Under the pieces are notes generated by a model. It saw only the letters and a program-made list of their open reading frames with translations, did not search any database and was not told where the DNA came from. Positions 1 to 7,088 of a DNA stretch of 48,790 bases are shown piece after piece. The stretch comes from Prevotella sp. (GTDB taxonomy: Bacteria; Bacteroidota; Bacteroidia; Bacteroidales; Bacteroidaceae), in the NCBI GenBank assembly GCA_017470345.1, contig JAFUEP010000013.1:1-48790 (forward strand), read 5' to 3'. Both the position numbers and the translations under genes were made by a program. Positions within the stretch are counted from its first letter, which is position 1. Each line of letters starts with the position of its first letter.

Positions 1-123
1 AAGAATGTGATGAAGTTCTTCAGGGAGCTTTGTCATACCTTATACAATTTATTGAGATTTTTAACCTTGGTGGCCTTCTTGAGGGGCGGGCTGAGACCTG
101 TCCGCCTGGTGGCCGTCAATTAA
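1..123 (+). CDS. Partial open frame, possible 3' end of an insertion-element gene
   Basis: Frame 1 is open from the window edge to a TAA at 121-123 and gives 40 residues rich in Leu, Phe and Arg (ending LRGGLRPVRLVAVN). I do not recognise a family from so short a piece. Its place supports a mobile element: the convergent SpvB/RHS-like gene breaks off 35 bp away, as expected if an element had landed in it. Bases 124-158 hold a GC-rich imperfect palindrome (CCCCGCATCAGGG) that could be an element end, but no second end is in the window. The gene start lies outside. This is inference from context only. Confidence 0.3.
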   Translation, partial: KNVMKFFRELCHTLYNLLRFLTLVAFLRGGLRPVRLVAVN

Positions 124-158
124 TCAGTGAACACTAATTAGAAGTCCCCGCATCAGGG

Positions 159-899
159 TCAGAGAGAATTAGTTGAAACCTCAAACCATGTCGTTGTCGC
201 ATTGTCATTGTAGTTACCATGCACGACAACTCTCGTGAACGGGTCACCTTCAACTGTATAAACAGCTCCATTTTGCCCTGAAATGCCAGATTGAAGAATC
301 AGACGCTTGCCATCAATGAACAGATTGTCGCTTGCTGTATATGTAACTCCAGCCTGCTTACCATCATGGAGCAAATCGTGTCCTCCTCTTGTAATTGCAG
401 AGATTCCTGTTATATTGAATCCATATCCTGCAAGGCCATATCCACTAAGCTGGCTATTGTAGGATAATCCTATCTGTGGCGTTAGCGTACCCCCATATGG
501 AACTCCTATTTCTATGTTGTAGGTTGCAGCTCCTGAGTTACCGACATAAATGGCACCTTTTGGAGTTCCAACAGGAAGCCCCGCATTTGGATCTTGGGTA
601 TAATCCGAGGGCATTGGCTCGACTGGTTCAATAGGATTAGGTCTTACAGGATCTGGATCTATGTCTATTGGCTTGTACGGGAATAGAGGCTTATCATCCA
701 GTGGAGGCACAGATGAAGTTCCAGCTGATACCACACTCCTGGCAGGTGCATTATGTAGACAAGTATCGGGAATCGTGCCCAGACTGGTATGGACATCGAG
801 TGTGCTTGCAGCATGGATGTTGCTCGAAAGACTAAGCGGTAAGAGGCAAAGAAGATACCATATGGTACGTGCCTTTTTTATTTCTTTATGATTTTCCAT
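159..899 (-). pseudogene. N-terminal fragment of a SpvB/TcB/RHS-like secreted protein
   Basis: The 246-residue product has a signal peptide (residues about 8-31), a Pro/Asp-rich linker (65-100) and then the start of the SpvB/Tc-toxin B-type N-terminal domain: GTPKGAIYVGNSGAATYNI, PQIGLSYNSQ and GYGFNITGISAITRGG match the family signature for YD/RHS shell proteins. Such proteins usually exceed 1000 residues; this one stops a few residues after FEVSTNS, with no YD-repeat shell or core. It overlaps the upstream sorting-tail gene by 22 bp, so the two were translated together. The cut, next to a possible insertion-element end, indicates a broken gene. It could still be secreted as a stub, but I consider it non-functional. 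Confidence 0.7.
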
Positions 900-1312
900 G
901 TTGTTGCGTCATCATTGATAGTTATTTTGAGTAGGTAGATGCCAGTGGGAAGATTGCTAATGCTAATGTCTATATTATCAGTTTCTATGCTTTTTTTTAA
1001 AACTTGCATTCCCCGAGACGTATAGACCTCTAAGAAACTCTCGTCTGTCTCCTTCAATCCGGAAATACATATATTCAAAGACTCGTTAGTAAGATTTGGG
1101 AATATCTTTATAGAATGGTCACGCAGCATGTCAGAGAATCTCTGGTTTTCTATGGAATAGTTTTGCTGCTTTGCCATATTTTTTTGAACTGGCATAACGA
1201 TTTCCCGCTTCACACGATTACCTGAGGCATCATAACCGTATCCAATTCTGCCTTGTGCAAAAGATACGGCTGGAACCAAAGCCAGGTAAAGAAATAAGTA
1301 AATAGCTCTCAT
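878..1312 (-). CDS. Small secreted protein with one YD motif and a T9SS sorting tail
   Basis: The 144-residue protein begins with a clear signal peptide (MRAIYLFLYLALVPAVSFAQ). A YD-type motif (YGYDASGNRVKREI, residues about 24-37) follows, then a low-complexity linker. The last 75 residues resemble a type IX secretion type A sorting domain: IKIFPN, VYTSRGMQVLKK, ISNLPTGIYLLKI and the final WKIIKK. It should be exported to the periplasm and then handed to the T9SS. It is the first gene of a two-gene leftward operon and overlaps the truncated SpvB/RHS-like gene by 22 bp. Small sorting-tail proteins with a single YD motif sit in front of RHS-type genes in other Bacteroidales, so it may be a partner or carrier of the big protein. 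No enzymatic role is visible. Confidence 0.7.
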   Translation of the reverse strand: MRAIYLFLYLALVPAVSFAQGRIGYGYDASGNRVKREIVMPVQKNMAKQQNYSIENQRFSDMLRDHSIKIFPNLTNESLNICISGLKETDESFLEVYTSRGMQVLKKSIETDNIDISISNLPTGIYLLKITINDDATTWKIIKK

Positions 1313-1501
1313 GTTTATTCTAGTTATGTTTTGTTAATGGATTCTCATCTTCAGCAGAGATTGATTATCGTCATGCTGCAACAGACATTCTGCCTATTGC
1401 GGATAATTTGTGATGTGGCGATAACCATTTTCTGGTCGTTGCTAATTCCATTTTCTTTGATTTGAGCATCACGGTGCCAATCTCAATTTAGAATATGGCT
1501 G

Positions 1502-1509
1502 CAAATATA
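1502..1509 (-). promoter_or_regulatory. Bacteroidetes -7 promoter element for the sorting-tail/RHS pair
   Basis: On the minus strand this reads TATATTTG, matching the Bacteroidetes TAnnTTTG -7 consensus and followed by C as is common. It would give a leader of about 185 nt before the start codon at 1312. No clear TTTG -33 box is present. Between 1313 and 1500 I see only AT-rich sequence. Confidence 0.5.
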
Positions 1510-1757
1510 CAAGTATTTTTTGTATATGACAAGTTTTTTTCCTTTTTTTTCGCCTAACTTAAATAAAAGAAAACAGTAAAAAGAAAACAGCTTGGTTAAG
1601 AATACAGCAGGCTGTAAGAAACAGTATCCTGCAAAAGCACAAACATGCAAACAGAAGCAAGTGAACACCAAAATACCTTTCTACCGCTCATGACAGCATA
1701 TCCGCCGAAGGCAAAAGGCAGTACAGAGTAGCGTCGAAACCAAATTTTGGCCGGAAC

Positions 1758-1785
1758 CAAATCAATTTTGGCCAAAATTGATTTG
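1758..1785. repeat. 28-bp perfect palindrome of the TTTTGGCCAAAA family
   Basis: The sequence is a perfect inverted repeat centred on GGCC at 1770-1773, with arms ending CAAATCAATTTTGG and its complement. An imperfect extension (ATTTTGGCCGG on the left at 1743-1753, TTTCGGCC on the right at 1787-1794) makes a longer cruciform-like structure. The core recurs at 29239-29298 and partly at 48494-48507. It lies in the 720-bp gap between divergent genes. Apart from this and the two promoters I see nothing coding in 1313-2034. Confidence 0.8.
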
Positions 1786-1893
1786 ATTTCGGCCATTATT
1801 TCGTTTCATGCCCAGACCTCGGCGGGGCAAGAAGAAACAGACAATACTGAAAAAGTCATGCTCCAGAATGGTACACTATTCAAAACTTTTTTG

Positions 1894-1901
1894 TATATTT
1901 G
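1894..1901 (+). promoter_or_regulatory. -7 promoter element for the flavodoxin-family gene
   Basis: TATATTTG followed by CACC fits the TAnnTTTG consensus. The next rightward gene starts at 2035, giving a leader of about 125 nt. A -33 TTTG at the usual 20-bp spacing is not evident. Confidence 0.5.
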
Positions 1902-2034
1902 CACCGAAATTAGTGTAAGTCATAGCTTTGTGTCAGTAGCAACGGGCAGATGTTTGTGGCAAGTCCGGACTTTGCTGCAAAGCTAAAGTGATTACCTGGA
2001 TTAGTAGAAATGCATTAACTAAACAATACGCGAA

Positions 2035-2679
2035 ATGAAGAAGATTATTGTTGTCGACGGAGGCCCAAGAAAAAACTTCAATACGGCCTCAATGCTACAG
2101 AAATTTGCCGAAGGCGCGACCTCGGCGAGTCAGGAAATCGAAGTAAAGACCATCCGGCTCTACGGTCTCGACTACAAGGGCTGCATGGCTTGCATGGCCT
2201 GCAAGATAAAGGGCAAGGCATCGAATGTCTGCAAGTTTAAGGATGCGCTGACGCCCGTTCTGGAGGATATAGCCGAGGCCGATGGACTGGTGTTGGGATC
2301 GCCTATCTACTTTGGCGACGTGACGGGGCAGATGCGCACCTTCCTGGAGCGCCTGTCGTTCCCCTGGCTTTCCTACAACGACTACAGCATGACGGCGCCG
2401 AAGCGCATGCCCGTGGTGCTGATGGAAACGATGAACGGACTGCCCGACAGGAACAACAGCCAGGGCTATGGCTCGATGGAATACTGCATAACCAAGGCCC
2501 TCGGACAGCCGGAGCATCTGAACGCCTACAATACCTATCAGGTGAAGAACTACGACCGCTTCGAACTGGCCAGTTTCTCTGAGGAGGCCAAGCGGCAGTA
2601 TCGCGACGAGCATTGGGAGCAGGACCTGCAGCGGGTCTTCGATGCAGGCAGGCGGATGGCTGAGGATATTCTGAAATAG
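2035..2679 (+). CDS. Flavodoxin-family NAD(P)H-dependent oxidoreductase
   Basis: This 214-residue cytoplasmic protein has the FMN-reductase fold signature: an N-terminal beta strand and phosphate loop (IIVVDGGPRKNFNTASML, residues 4-21), GCMACMACK at about 49-57, and LGSPIYFGDVTGQMRTFLERL at about 86-106, the usual isoalloxazine-side loop. The cysteine cluster (CMACMACK plus a later Cys) resembles iron-sulfur flavoproteins of the WrbA/NADPH-dependent FMN reductase group, though a full FeS ligand set is not certain. It likely transfers electrons from NAD(P)H to quinones or other small acceptors. It stands alone, with its own -7 element. The start ATG has a downstream Lys-rich first turn typical of the family. 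The physiological substrate cannot be read from the sequence. Confidence 0.85.
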   Translation: MKKIIVVDGGPRKNFNTASMLQKFAEGATSASQEIEVKTIRLYGLDYKGCMACMACKIKGKASNVCKFKDALTPVLEDIAEADGLVLGSPIYFGDVTGQMRTFLERLSFPWLSYNDYSMTAPKRMPVVLMETMNGLPDRNNSQGYGSMEYCITKALGQPEHLNAYNTYQVKNYDRFELASFSEEAKRQYRDEHWEQDLQRVFDAGRRMAEDILK

Positions 2680-2686
2680 TCACGTG

Positions 2687-2806
2687 GGCGACCGGGGCTA
2701 TTGCCGCATGCCGCTGTCGCGCATCGGCGCCTTTGCCGAATATGCGGCGGTCGACTGTAGTGCGTTGGCCAAGGTGCCCGACTATCTGACCGACGAGGAG
2801 GCCACC
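2687..2806 (+). pseudogene. Fragment of a zinc-type alcohol dehydrogenase/quinone reductase
   Basis: The frame starting GGC GAC at 2687 encodes about 40 residues typical of the catalytic-domain edge of medium-chain dehydrogenases: MPLSRIGAFAEYAAVDCSAL followed by AKVPDYLTDEEA. There is no start, no cofactor domain and no continuation. Homology ends within a few bases of the junction with the duplicated Abi_2 unit at about 2807, so arrival of that unit, or a deletion linked to it, probably removed the rest. Confidence 0.7.
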
Positions 2807-2907
2807 GGCGGCTCGAACGGAGAACGGAAAGACGGGGCTGCGTATATCAGGTAATTTGAGAAAAAATGAGGGAAACTCCTTGACATAAGCGATTTTTCCT
2901 CAAAATA

Positions 2908-2939
2908 TTTGGCCATCTCAGAGGAAAATAGTATTTTTG
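2908..2939 (+). promoter_or_regulatory. Promoter of Abi_2 unit A
   Basis: TTTG at 2908-2911, a 20-bp spacer and TATTTTTG at 2932-2939 form a textbook Bacteroidetes promoter. Transcription should begin near 2946, just before the hairpin. The same arrangement with the same spacer is found in unit B. Confidence 0.8.
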
Positions 2940-2945
2940 CACCAC

Positions 2946-2999
2946 GAGAACCCGCCAAGCCTCTTCACAATGCTTAAATCGGCGGGGCGTTTTATTTTT
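2946..2999 (+). ncRNA. Hairpin RNA before Abi_2 gene A (abiF-motif-like)
   Basis: The predicted transcript folds with CCCGCC (2951-2956) pairing GGCGGG (2981-2986) and an inner AAGC/GCTT stem (2957-2960 with 2972-2975). It is followed by GCGTTTTATTTTT directly before the ATG at 3000, so it looks like an intrinsic terminator sitting at the start codon. In unit B the outer stem is TCCCACC/GGTGGGA: both arms changed together. A structured RNA called the abiF motif has been described upstream of Abi_2 genes; assigning this hairpin to it is my inference. Confidence 0.65.
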
Positions 3000-3888
3000 A
3001 TGGTACATTATTCAAAGACCTACTCATCACCGAGCCAATTAGTCTCGCTGTTGCTATCTCGTGGACTGCTCATTGAGAATGCAACGCGAACGGAGAACTA
3101 TCTTCGCCACATCGGTTATTACAGATTCAGCGCTTATCTCTATCCTCTTCTGACAACACCGAAGGAGAACCATGTTTTCAAGCCCGGTGTCATGTTCAAT
3201 CAAGCCTTGGACATGTATCGTTTCGACAGGCATCTACGTGATGTTCAACGAGATTGAGAAAATTGAGATTGCTGTCCGTAGCGCCATTGTCAACATAACG
3301 AGCCGCGAGACTGGCAATCCTTTTTGGATGACCGACCCGACATGCTTCTATGATGCCAGCACTTTCACGAAGACAAAGCAACTTATCGATGCTGAACTTG
3401 CAAAGTCGCGTGAGGACTTCATCGAGCATTTCCGCAACGCTTATTCTGACCCGTATCCTCCCGCTTGGATGTTGGCCGAGATTCTTCCCTTGGGTGTACT
3501 GACAAGGATATACGACAACATCAAGAGCAACCAGATTCGAAAGAAGATAGCCCAAGAGTTCTCATTAGGTATCCCCGTCTTCAATTCATGGATGACCATC
3601 ATCACGGTTGCCCGTAACAATTGCGGTCATCATGCCCGTGTGTGGAATCGCACATTTGCTTTGCAAGTGCTCACTCAGCGGCGAATGACCCAACCTTGGA
3701 TTACGATACCAGTCAACCAGCGTAAAGCCTATTTCAGCCTTTGCATCATCAAGTATTTCCTGAACATCATTTCTCCCCATAATGACATGAAGGCCAAAAT
3801 CAATGCCCTTCTTGCCAACTATCCAGCCATCGATACCGCCGCCATGGGCTTCCCCCGCGGATGGGAGGATGAACCGCTGTGGCAATGA
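3000..3888 (+). pseudogene. Abi_2 (AbiD/AbiF-type HEPN) gene A, frameshifted
   Basis: The N-terminal half (RGLLIENATRTENYLRHIGY, then YYRFSAYLYPL) reads from ATG 3000 in one frame and stops at 3257 after MYRFDRHLRD. The second half (VMFNEIEKIEIAVRS to the end) continues in the next frame from about 3236. Alignment with gene B places the lesion at 3230-3245, a net change of +1 or -2. The C-terminal half keeps the HEPN RNase motif R-x4-H (RNNCGH) and the ending MGFPRGWEDEPLWQ. Abi_2 proteins are abortive-infection or toxin-type proteins that, with HEPN motifs, are expected to cut RNA. The gene is likely dead, unless the shift is a sequencing error or a recoding site; I see no slippery heptamer. 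Confidence 0.8.
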
Positions 3889-4001
3889 AACTCCCGGTCC
3901 CAGTGAGGGCGGCTCGAACGGAAAGACGGTGCTGCGTATTGGGTAATTTGAGAAAAATTTGAGGAAAATCTCCATGACAGAAGCAATTTTTCCTCAAATT
4001 G

Positions 4002-4033
4002 TTTGGCTATATCAGAGAAAAGCAGTACTTTTG
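4002..4033 (+). promoter_or_regulatory. Promoter of Abi_2 unit B with an upstream palindrome
   Basis: TTTG at 4002-4005, 20 bp, then TACTTTTG at 4026-4033. Directly upstream, TTTGAGGAAAA (3958-3968) and TTTTTCCTCAAA (3988-3999) form an inverted repeat, which could be an operator. In unit A the same palindrome is present but imperfect. Confidence 0.75.
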
Positions 4034-4038
4034 CACCA

Positions 4039-4100
4039 ACAAATCCCACCACGCTTCTCGTCGCAAGACCAGCGGACCAGGGTGGGACGTTTCTTTTTAT
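4039..4100 (+). ncRNA. Hairpin RNA before Abi_2 gene B (abiF-motif-like)
   Basis: TCCCACC (4044-4050) pairs with GGTGGGA (4081-4087), with CGCT/AGCG possible inside, followed by CGTTTCTTTTTAT and the ATG at 4101. Layout, position and stem length match unit A while loop sequences differ, as expected for an RNA kept for its fold and for a partner that has diverged. It could be a free antitoxin or guide-like RNA ending at the T-run, with read-through giving the Abi_2 mRNA. Confidence 0.65.
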
Positions 4101-4994
4101 ATGGAATATACTAAGCAGCCCATCACCCTCGCTGAACAGATAAACATTCTGAAACAGCGGGGGCTTATTATTGAAAACGAGGACGAAGCACTGAGCGTCC
4201 TCAACCACATCAGTTACTTCCGTCTTGCCAGTTACTGGCGCATCATGGAAGAGAACAGCCGCATACATCGTTTCCGTAGCGGAAGCAGATTCTCTTCTGT
4301 CTTGACACTTTACAATTTCGACAGCGAACTGCGCTCTTTGGTATTCACTGCCTTGCAGCATATTGAGATTGCTTCAAGGACAAAAATCAACCAGCACTTT
4401 GCCATGACCTATGGCTCCTTCTGGTTTATGGATTCCACACTCGCAGCCAACGAATACCGCTACGACAAGAATCTGGAATCCCTGCGCACGGAGTTAGGAC
4501 GTTGCCGCGATGAGTTCATTCTGGAGCATTTCCGGAAATACAACTCGCCTGAGTTCCCACCCTCATGGAAGACGCTTGAAGTTGCCTCATTCGGCACACT
4601 CTCCAAGCTCTACAACAATATGAACGACTTCAACCTGATGAAGCGTGTGGCCCGCGATTTCGACATGCCCCAGCACGAATATCTGCGCAGTTGGCTGGAA
4701 AGCCTCACTATCGTCCGCAACTATTGTGCCCATCATGCCCGACTTTGGAATGCACATTTTGCCGTGCGTCCAAAGATAACGCCACGGATGCGCCAGCGAT
4801 GGATAACCAATTTCAATTTCCCAATCGACCGTCTTTATCCTCAACTTTGCTGCATTGCTTATTGGCTCAACAGCATCAATCCCCAGAACACTTTTGTTCA
4901 GGACTTCAAATCTCTTCTGACGAAATATCCCAGTGTGCAACCCTCCATGATGGGCTTCCCCCGTGGATGGGAGAACGAACCGCTGTGGCAATGA
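4101..4994 (+). CDS. Abi_2 (AbiD/AbiF-type HEPN) protein B
   Basis: The 297-residue protein starts at ATG 4101, right after the hairpin RNA; upstream in-frame codons fall inside that RNA and are not used. It has the Abi_2 landmarks: RGLIIENEDEALSVLNHISY and YFRLASYW near residues 20-50, FDSELRSLVFTALQHIEIAS at about 75-95, and RNYCAHHARLWN near residue 215, which contains the HEPN catalytic R-x4-H (RNYCAH). It ends MGFPRGWENEPLWQ like its paralogue. Known Abi_2 members block phage growth by killing or arresting the host cell, and HEPN motifs point to RNA cleavage. It is probably held in check by the RNA encoded immediately upstream. It is intact, unlike gene A, and sits in lower-GC sequence than the rest of the window, which suggests acquisition as a defence module. 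Confidence 0.85.
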   Translation: MEYTKQPITLAEQINILKQRGLIIENEDEALSVLNHISYFRLASYWRIMEENSRIHRFRSGSRFSSVLTLYNFDSELRSLVFTALQHIEIASRTKINQHFAMTYGSFWFMDSTLAANEYRYDKNLESLRTELGRCRDEFILEHFRKYNSPEFPPSWKTLEVASFGTLSKLYNNMNDFNLMKRVARDFDMPQHEYLRSWLESLTIVRNYCAHHARLWNAHFAVRPKITPRMRQRWITNFNFPIDRLYPQLCCIAYWLNSINPQNTFVQDFKSLLTKYPSVQPSMMGFPRGWENEPLWQ

Positions 4995-5091
4995 AACTCA
5001 TCAGCCCAGCGAGGACAGACCTGAAGCTAAAATATAATAAAAGTAGAGAAACAACGAGCGGGTAATCGGCTCCGCCGCTTCGCCCGTCGAA

Positions 5092-5121
5092 GAACCGAGC
5101 CCGAAGATGTCGGCTCGGTTC
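5092..5121. terminator. Hairpin between convergent Abi_2 and beta-barrel genes
   Basis: GAACCGAGCC (5092-5101) pairs perfectly with GGCTCGGTTC (5112-5121) around a 10-nt loop. It lies between convergent genes, so it may end both transcripts, although neither side has a long T-run. Confidence 0.6.
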
Positions 5122-5154
5122 CTGCTGTGTTTAAGTTAAGTATCGATAACAATT

Positions 5155-5757
5155 TTATAAGTTAAATTTGTACCCTACAGTGAATTGAAACACGCTATTC
5201 TTTGAGTCATCATTGTCAACCATCTTTGTGACCCCAATGTTATAACGCCCGTCTATCACGAAATTGTTGAACTCATACGACAAGCCTACGGGAATTGCGA
5301 AATCGAATGACTTGATGTCCACTCCCATGTCCGACAAACTGCCACTAACGTTAATGCCTTGAGTCGATGCCTTATAACTGGAATTCACATTAAAACTAGG
5401 TTGGATGCCGAGTTTGAGTGCAAAGCCCTTAGCCACATAGATATTAGCCAAAATGGGGATATTGATATAGTCCGTCTTGGCTGTCATCTTCACCTTGACA
5501 CCCTGTTCTGTGGTGCTCTCTTTTGCACCCTGCATAGAATAAAGCAGACCTGCCGAGAGGCTAAACATTTTAGTTATCTGATACTCAAACTCTGCACCTG
5601 CAGCAAGGCCAATACGAGGGTCCGAGTCGTCAGAGTTCGTATAATTGGCAATGTTCAAACCGACTTTCGGTTGAATGGTTAAAGAACCAACTTCATGTTG
5701 TGCAAAAGCACCGACGGAAAGCATCAAAACTGATGCGACAAGAAAAAATATCTTCAT
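5155..5757 (-). CDS. Outer-membrane beta-barrel protein (PorT/OMP_b-brl_2-like)
   Basis: The 200-residue protein has a signal peptide cleaved after GAFAQ and then alternating amphipathic strands: LTIQPKVGLNIANYT, GLAAGAEFEYQITKMFSLSAG, YINIPILANIYV, FAIPVGLSYEFNNFVIDGRY, ending FQFTVGYKFNL with the terminal aromatic residue favoured by BamA. This is the common Bacteroidetes small porin-like barrel of about eight strands. A specific cargo or ligand cannot be named. It lies 56 bp downstream of the terminator of a strongly folded RNA on the same strand, so it could be expressed by read-through from that RNA's promoter or from an unrecognised promoter in 5758-5813. Confidence 0.8.
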   Translation of the reverse strand: MKIFFLVASVLMLSVGAFAQHEVGSLTIQPKVGLNIANYTNSDDSDPRIGLAAGAEFEYQITKMFSLSAGLLYSMQGAKESTTEQGVKVKMTAKTDYINIPILANIYVAKGFALKLGIQPSFNVNSSYKASTQGINVSGSLSDMGVDIKSFDFAIPVGLSYEFNNFVIDGRYNIGVTKMVDNDDSKNSVFQFTVGYKFNL

Positions 5758-5813
5758 AATCTTTGTCTTTTATAAATGTTAAACAATAAATCTCAATCAT
5801 CAAATACGCTCTA

Positions 5814-6002
5814 TAAAAAAAGAAAGCGCTGACTTTCGCCATACGCCTCTTAAGGTTTACCACAACCTCCATCTGATATATGGGAATGCCAGCGCCTGTG
5901 CGCTTGCACCCAATAATCAGATGTATTTGCTCTTTAGTTCTTTGGTGTGGTAATTTTAAGAGGCTATTGAGCAGTCTAATGTCTTGCGTTCCTTTCGGAT
6001 TG
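5814..6002 (-). ncRNA. Structured 190-nt RNA resembling 6S / Bacteroidales-1 RNA
   Basis: Read on the minus strand, the RNA starts about 7 nt after a TAATTTTG promoter and ends in GAAAG-loop-CTTTC plus seven U. Nested stems are: 5956-5964 with 5845-5853 (9 bp), 5946-5953 with 5857-5864 (8 bp), 5916-5923 with 5870-5877 (8 bp, CATCTGAT), and an apical helix GGG/CCC, TGC/GCA and AGCGC/GCGCT. Between the second and third stems lies an asymmetric bubble of 22 nt against 5 nt. Length, one long rod with a central bubble, own promoter and own terminator all fit 6S-type RNA, which binds RNA polymerase by mimicking an open promoter. The alternative is a terminator-controlled leader of the beta-barrel gene. 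Confidence 0.65.
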
Positions 6003-6008
6003 CAGCTG

Positions 6009-6016
6009 CAAAATTA
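6009..6016 (-). promoter_or_regulatory. -7 promoter element for the structured RNA
   Basis: Minus-strand TAATTTTG followed by CAGC matches TAnnTTTG and places the transcript start near 6002, so the RNA has its own promoter. Confidence 0.65.
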
Positions 6017-6100
6017 CACAATTTATTCCAATTCGCGGTGATTGTAGACAAAAATATTAGTTTTTTGTGGATTCCTATGGGGAAATGATGGGGATTTTTG

Positions 6101-6108
6101 TAGTTTTG
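6101..6108 (+). promoter_or_regulatory. -7 promoter element for the flavodoxin lipoprotein gene
   Basis: TAGTTTTG followed by CAGG, 85 bp before the start codon at 6194. It is divergent from the promoter at 6009-6016, leaving about 85 bp between the two. Confidence 0.55.
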
Positions 6109-6193
6109 CAGGCGTATTTAAGTGAATTTGGAATATAACAATACAATTTAGAATATAAGAACAACTATCAAAGAATACAACTAAAAAAAGCGT

Positions 6194-7030
6194 ATGAAAA
6201 CATTGAAGATGATGCTGGCCTTCGTGGCAGCAGTGCTGGCTGCCGTTTCGTGCGGCACGAAGAAAGAGGCACCACAGCAGAAGGTGCTGGTACTCTACTA
6301 TTCGCAGGCGGGAAGCACCAAGGCCGTTGCACAGGAACTGGCCACGAAGCTGGGTGCTGACATGGAGGAAATCATTCCCGTCACACCATACGAGGGAGAC
6401 TTTCAGGCGCTCTTGGTCCGCTACCAACAGGAGGTGGAGCAGGGCATACTGCCGGAACTGAAGCCAATCAAGGCTGACCTTGCGCAGTATGACGTGATTT
6501 TCCTCGGCTTTCCCGTCTGGAACGGCACATACGCACCGCCCGTGGCCGCCTTCCTCGAAACGGCAGACCTGAGCGGCAAGAAGATTGTACCGTTCTGCTC
6601 CTTCGGCAGTGGCGGTCTGGACACGAGCGAACGCGCTCTGAAGGAGAAACTGCCGGGTGCCGAGATTCTGCCTGGCTATGGCGTCCGCAAGGCCCGCTTG
6701 CAGGCCATGCCTGCCGAGGTCGACAATTTCCTGAAAGCCAGCGGATTCATCGAGGGCGAGTATACCCCGCTGCCCGACTTCACTGGGCAGCACGCCGTCA
6801 GCGAGGAGGAGTCGGCTATCTTCGACACCGCCGTTGGCGACTACCCGATGATCAAGGCCAAGGCCACGACCGTAACCCAGCGCACCATCCCCGGCGGCAC
6901 CGAGTACCTCTTCACGGCAGCCAATCTTCCTCGCGAGGGTGCCGCTCCCGATGAACCCACGGGCGAAATCAAGGTCTATGTGACGGTATTGGAGGGACAA
7001 GCCCCTGAGTTTACCCAAGTTTTGAGATAA
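6194..7030 (+). CDS. Flavodoxin-like lipoprotein
   Basis: The 278-residue protein has a lipoprotein signal with a lipobox ending at Cys20 (AVSC). A flavodoxin fold follows: VLVLYYSQAGSTKAVAQELA (about 31-50) carries the FMN phosphate-binding YSxxGST loop, and IFLGFPVWNGTYAPPVAAFL (about 98-117) and FCSFGSGGLDTSERAL hold the usual flavin-contacting loops. An additional C-terminal segment of about 90 residues has no clear relative. It should sit in a membrane facing the periplasm with FMN bound, as an electron carrier. Lipoprotein flavodoxins of this kind are common in Bacteroidales. The PepSY-type membrane protein 185 bp downstream would be a plausible redox partner, but that gene looks degenerate. 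Confidence 0.8.
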   Translation: MKTLKMMLAFVAAVLAAVSCGTKKEAPQQKVLVLYYSQAGSTKAVAQELATKLGADMEEIIPVTPYEGDFQALLVRYQQEVEQGILPELKPIKADLAQYDVIFLGFPVWNGTYAPPVAAFLETADLSGKKIVPFCSFGSGGLDTSERALKEKLPGAEILPGYGVRKARLQAMPAEVDNFLKASGFIEGEYTPLPDFTGQHAVSEEESAIFDTAVGDYPMIKAKATTVTQRTIPGGTEYLFTAANLPREGAAPDEPTGEIKVYVTVLEGQAPEFTQVLR

Positions 7031-7088
7031 TATTTAAGAATTAGGTCTTGGCAGAGACCAGAGCCACGACTCGAAACTCTCCATCAAC

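Larger units (their letters stand above)
2807..5014 (+). repeat. Tandem duplication of a 1.1-kb promoter-RNA-Abi_2 unit
   Basis: Unit A (about 2807-3907) and unit B (about 3908-5014) both begin GGCGGCTCGAACGG and run in parallel through a promoter, a hairpin RNA, an Abi_2 gene ending in GFPRGW(E)xEPLWQ and a short tail CCCAGYGAGG. The roughly 135 bp upstream of each transcript start look about 80% identical, whereas the two proteins are much more diverged (roughly 35-40% identical by eye). The hairpin arms differ by compensating changes. Confidence 0.85.

Noticed and set aside
1596-1986. Two short frames on opposite strands both encoding KSILAKIDL
   Set aside because: The identical peptides are simply the two strands of the palindrome at 1758-1785; neither has homology or good spacing to a promoter.
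3225-3257. Programmed ribosomal frameshift in Abi_2 copy A
   Set aside because: No slippery heptamer or poly-A/T run and no downstream pseudoknot could be found; the intact paralogue needs no shift. A simple mutation or sequencing error is more likely.
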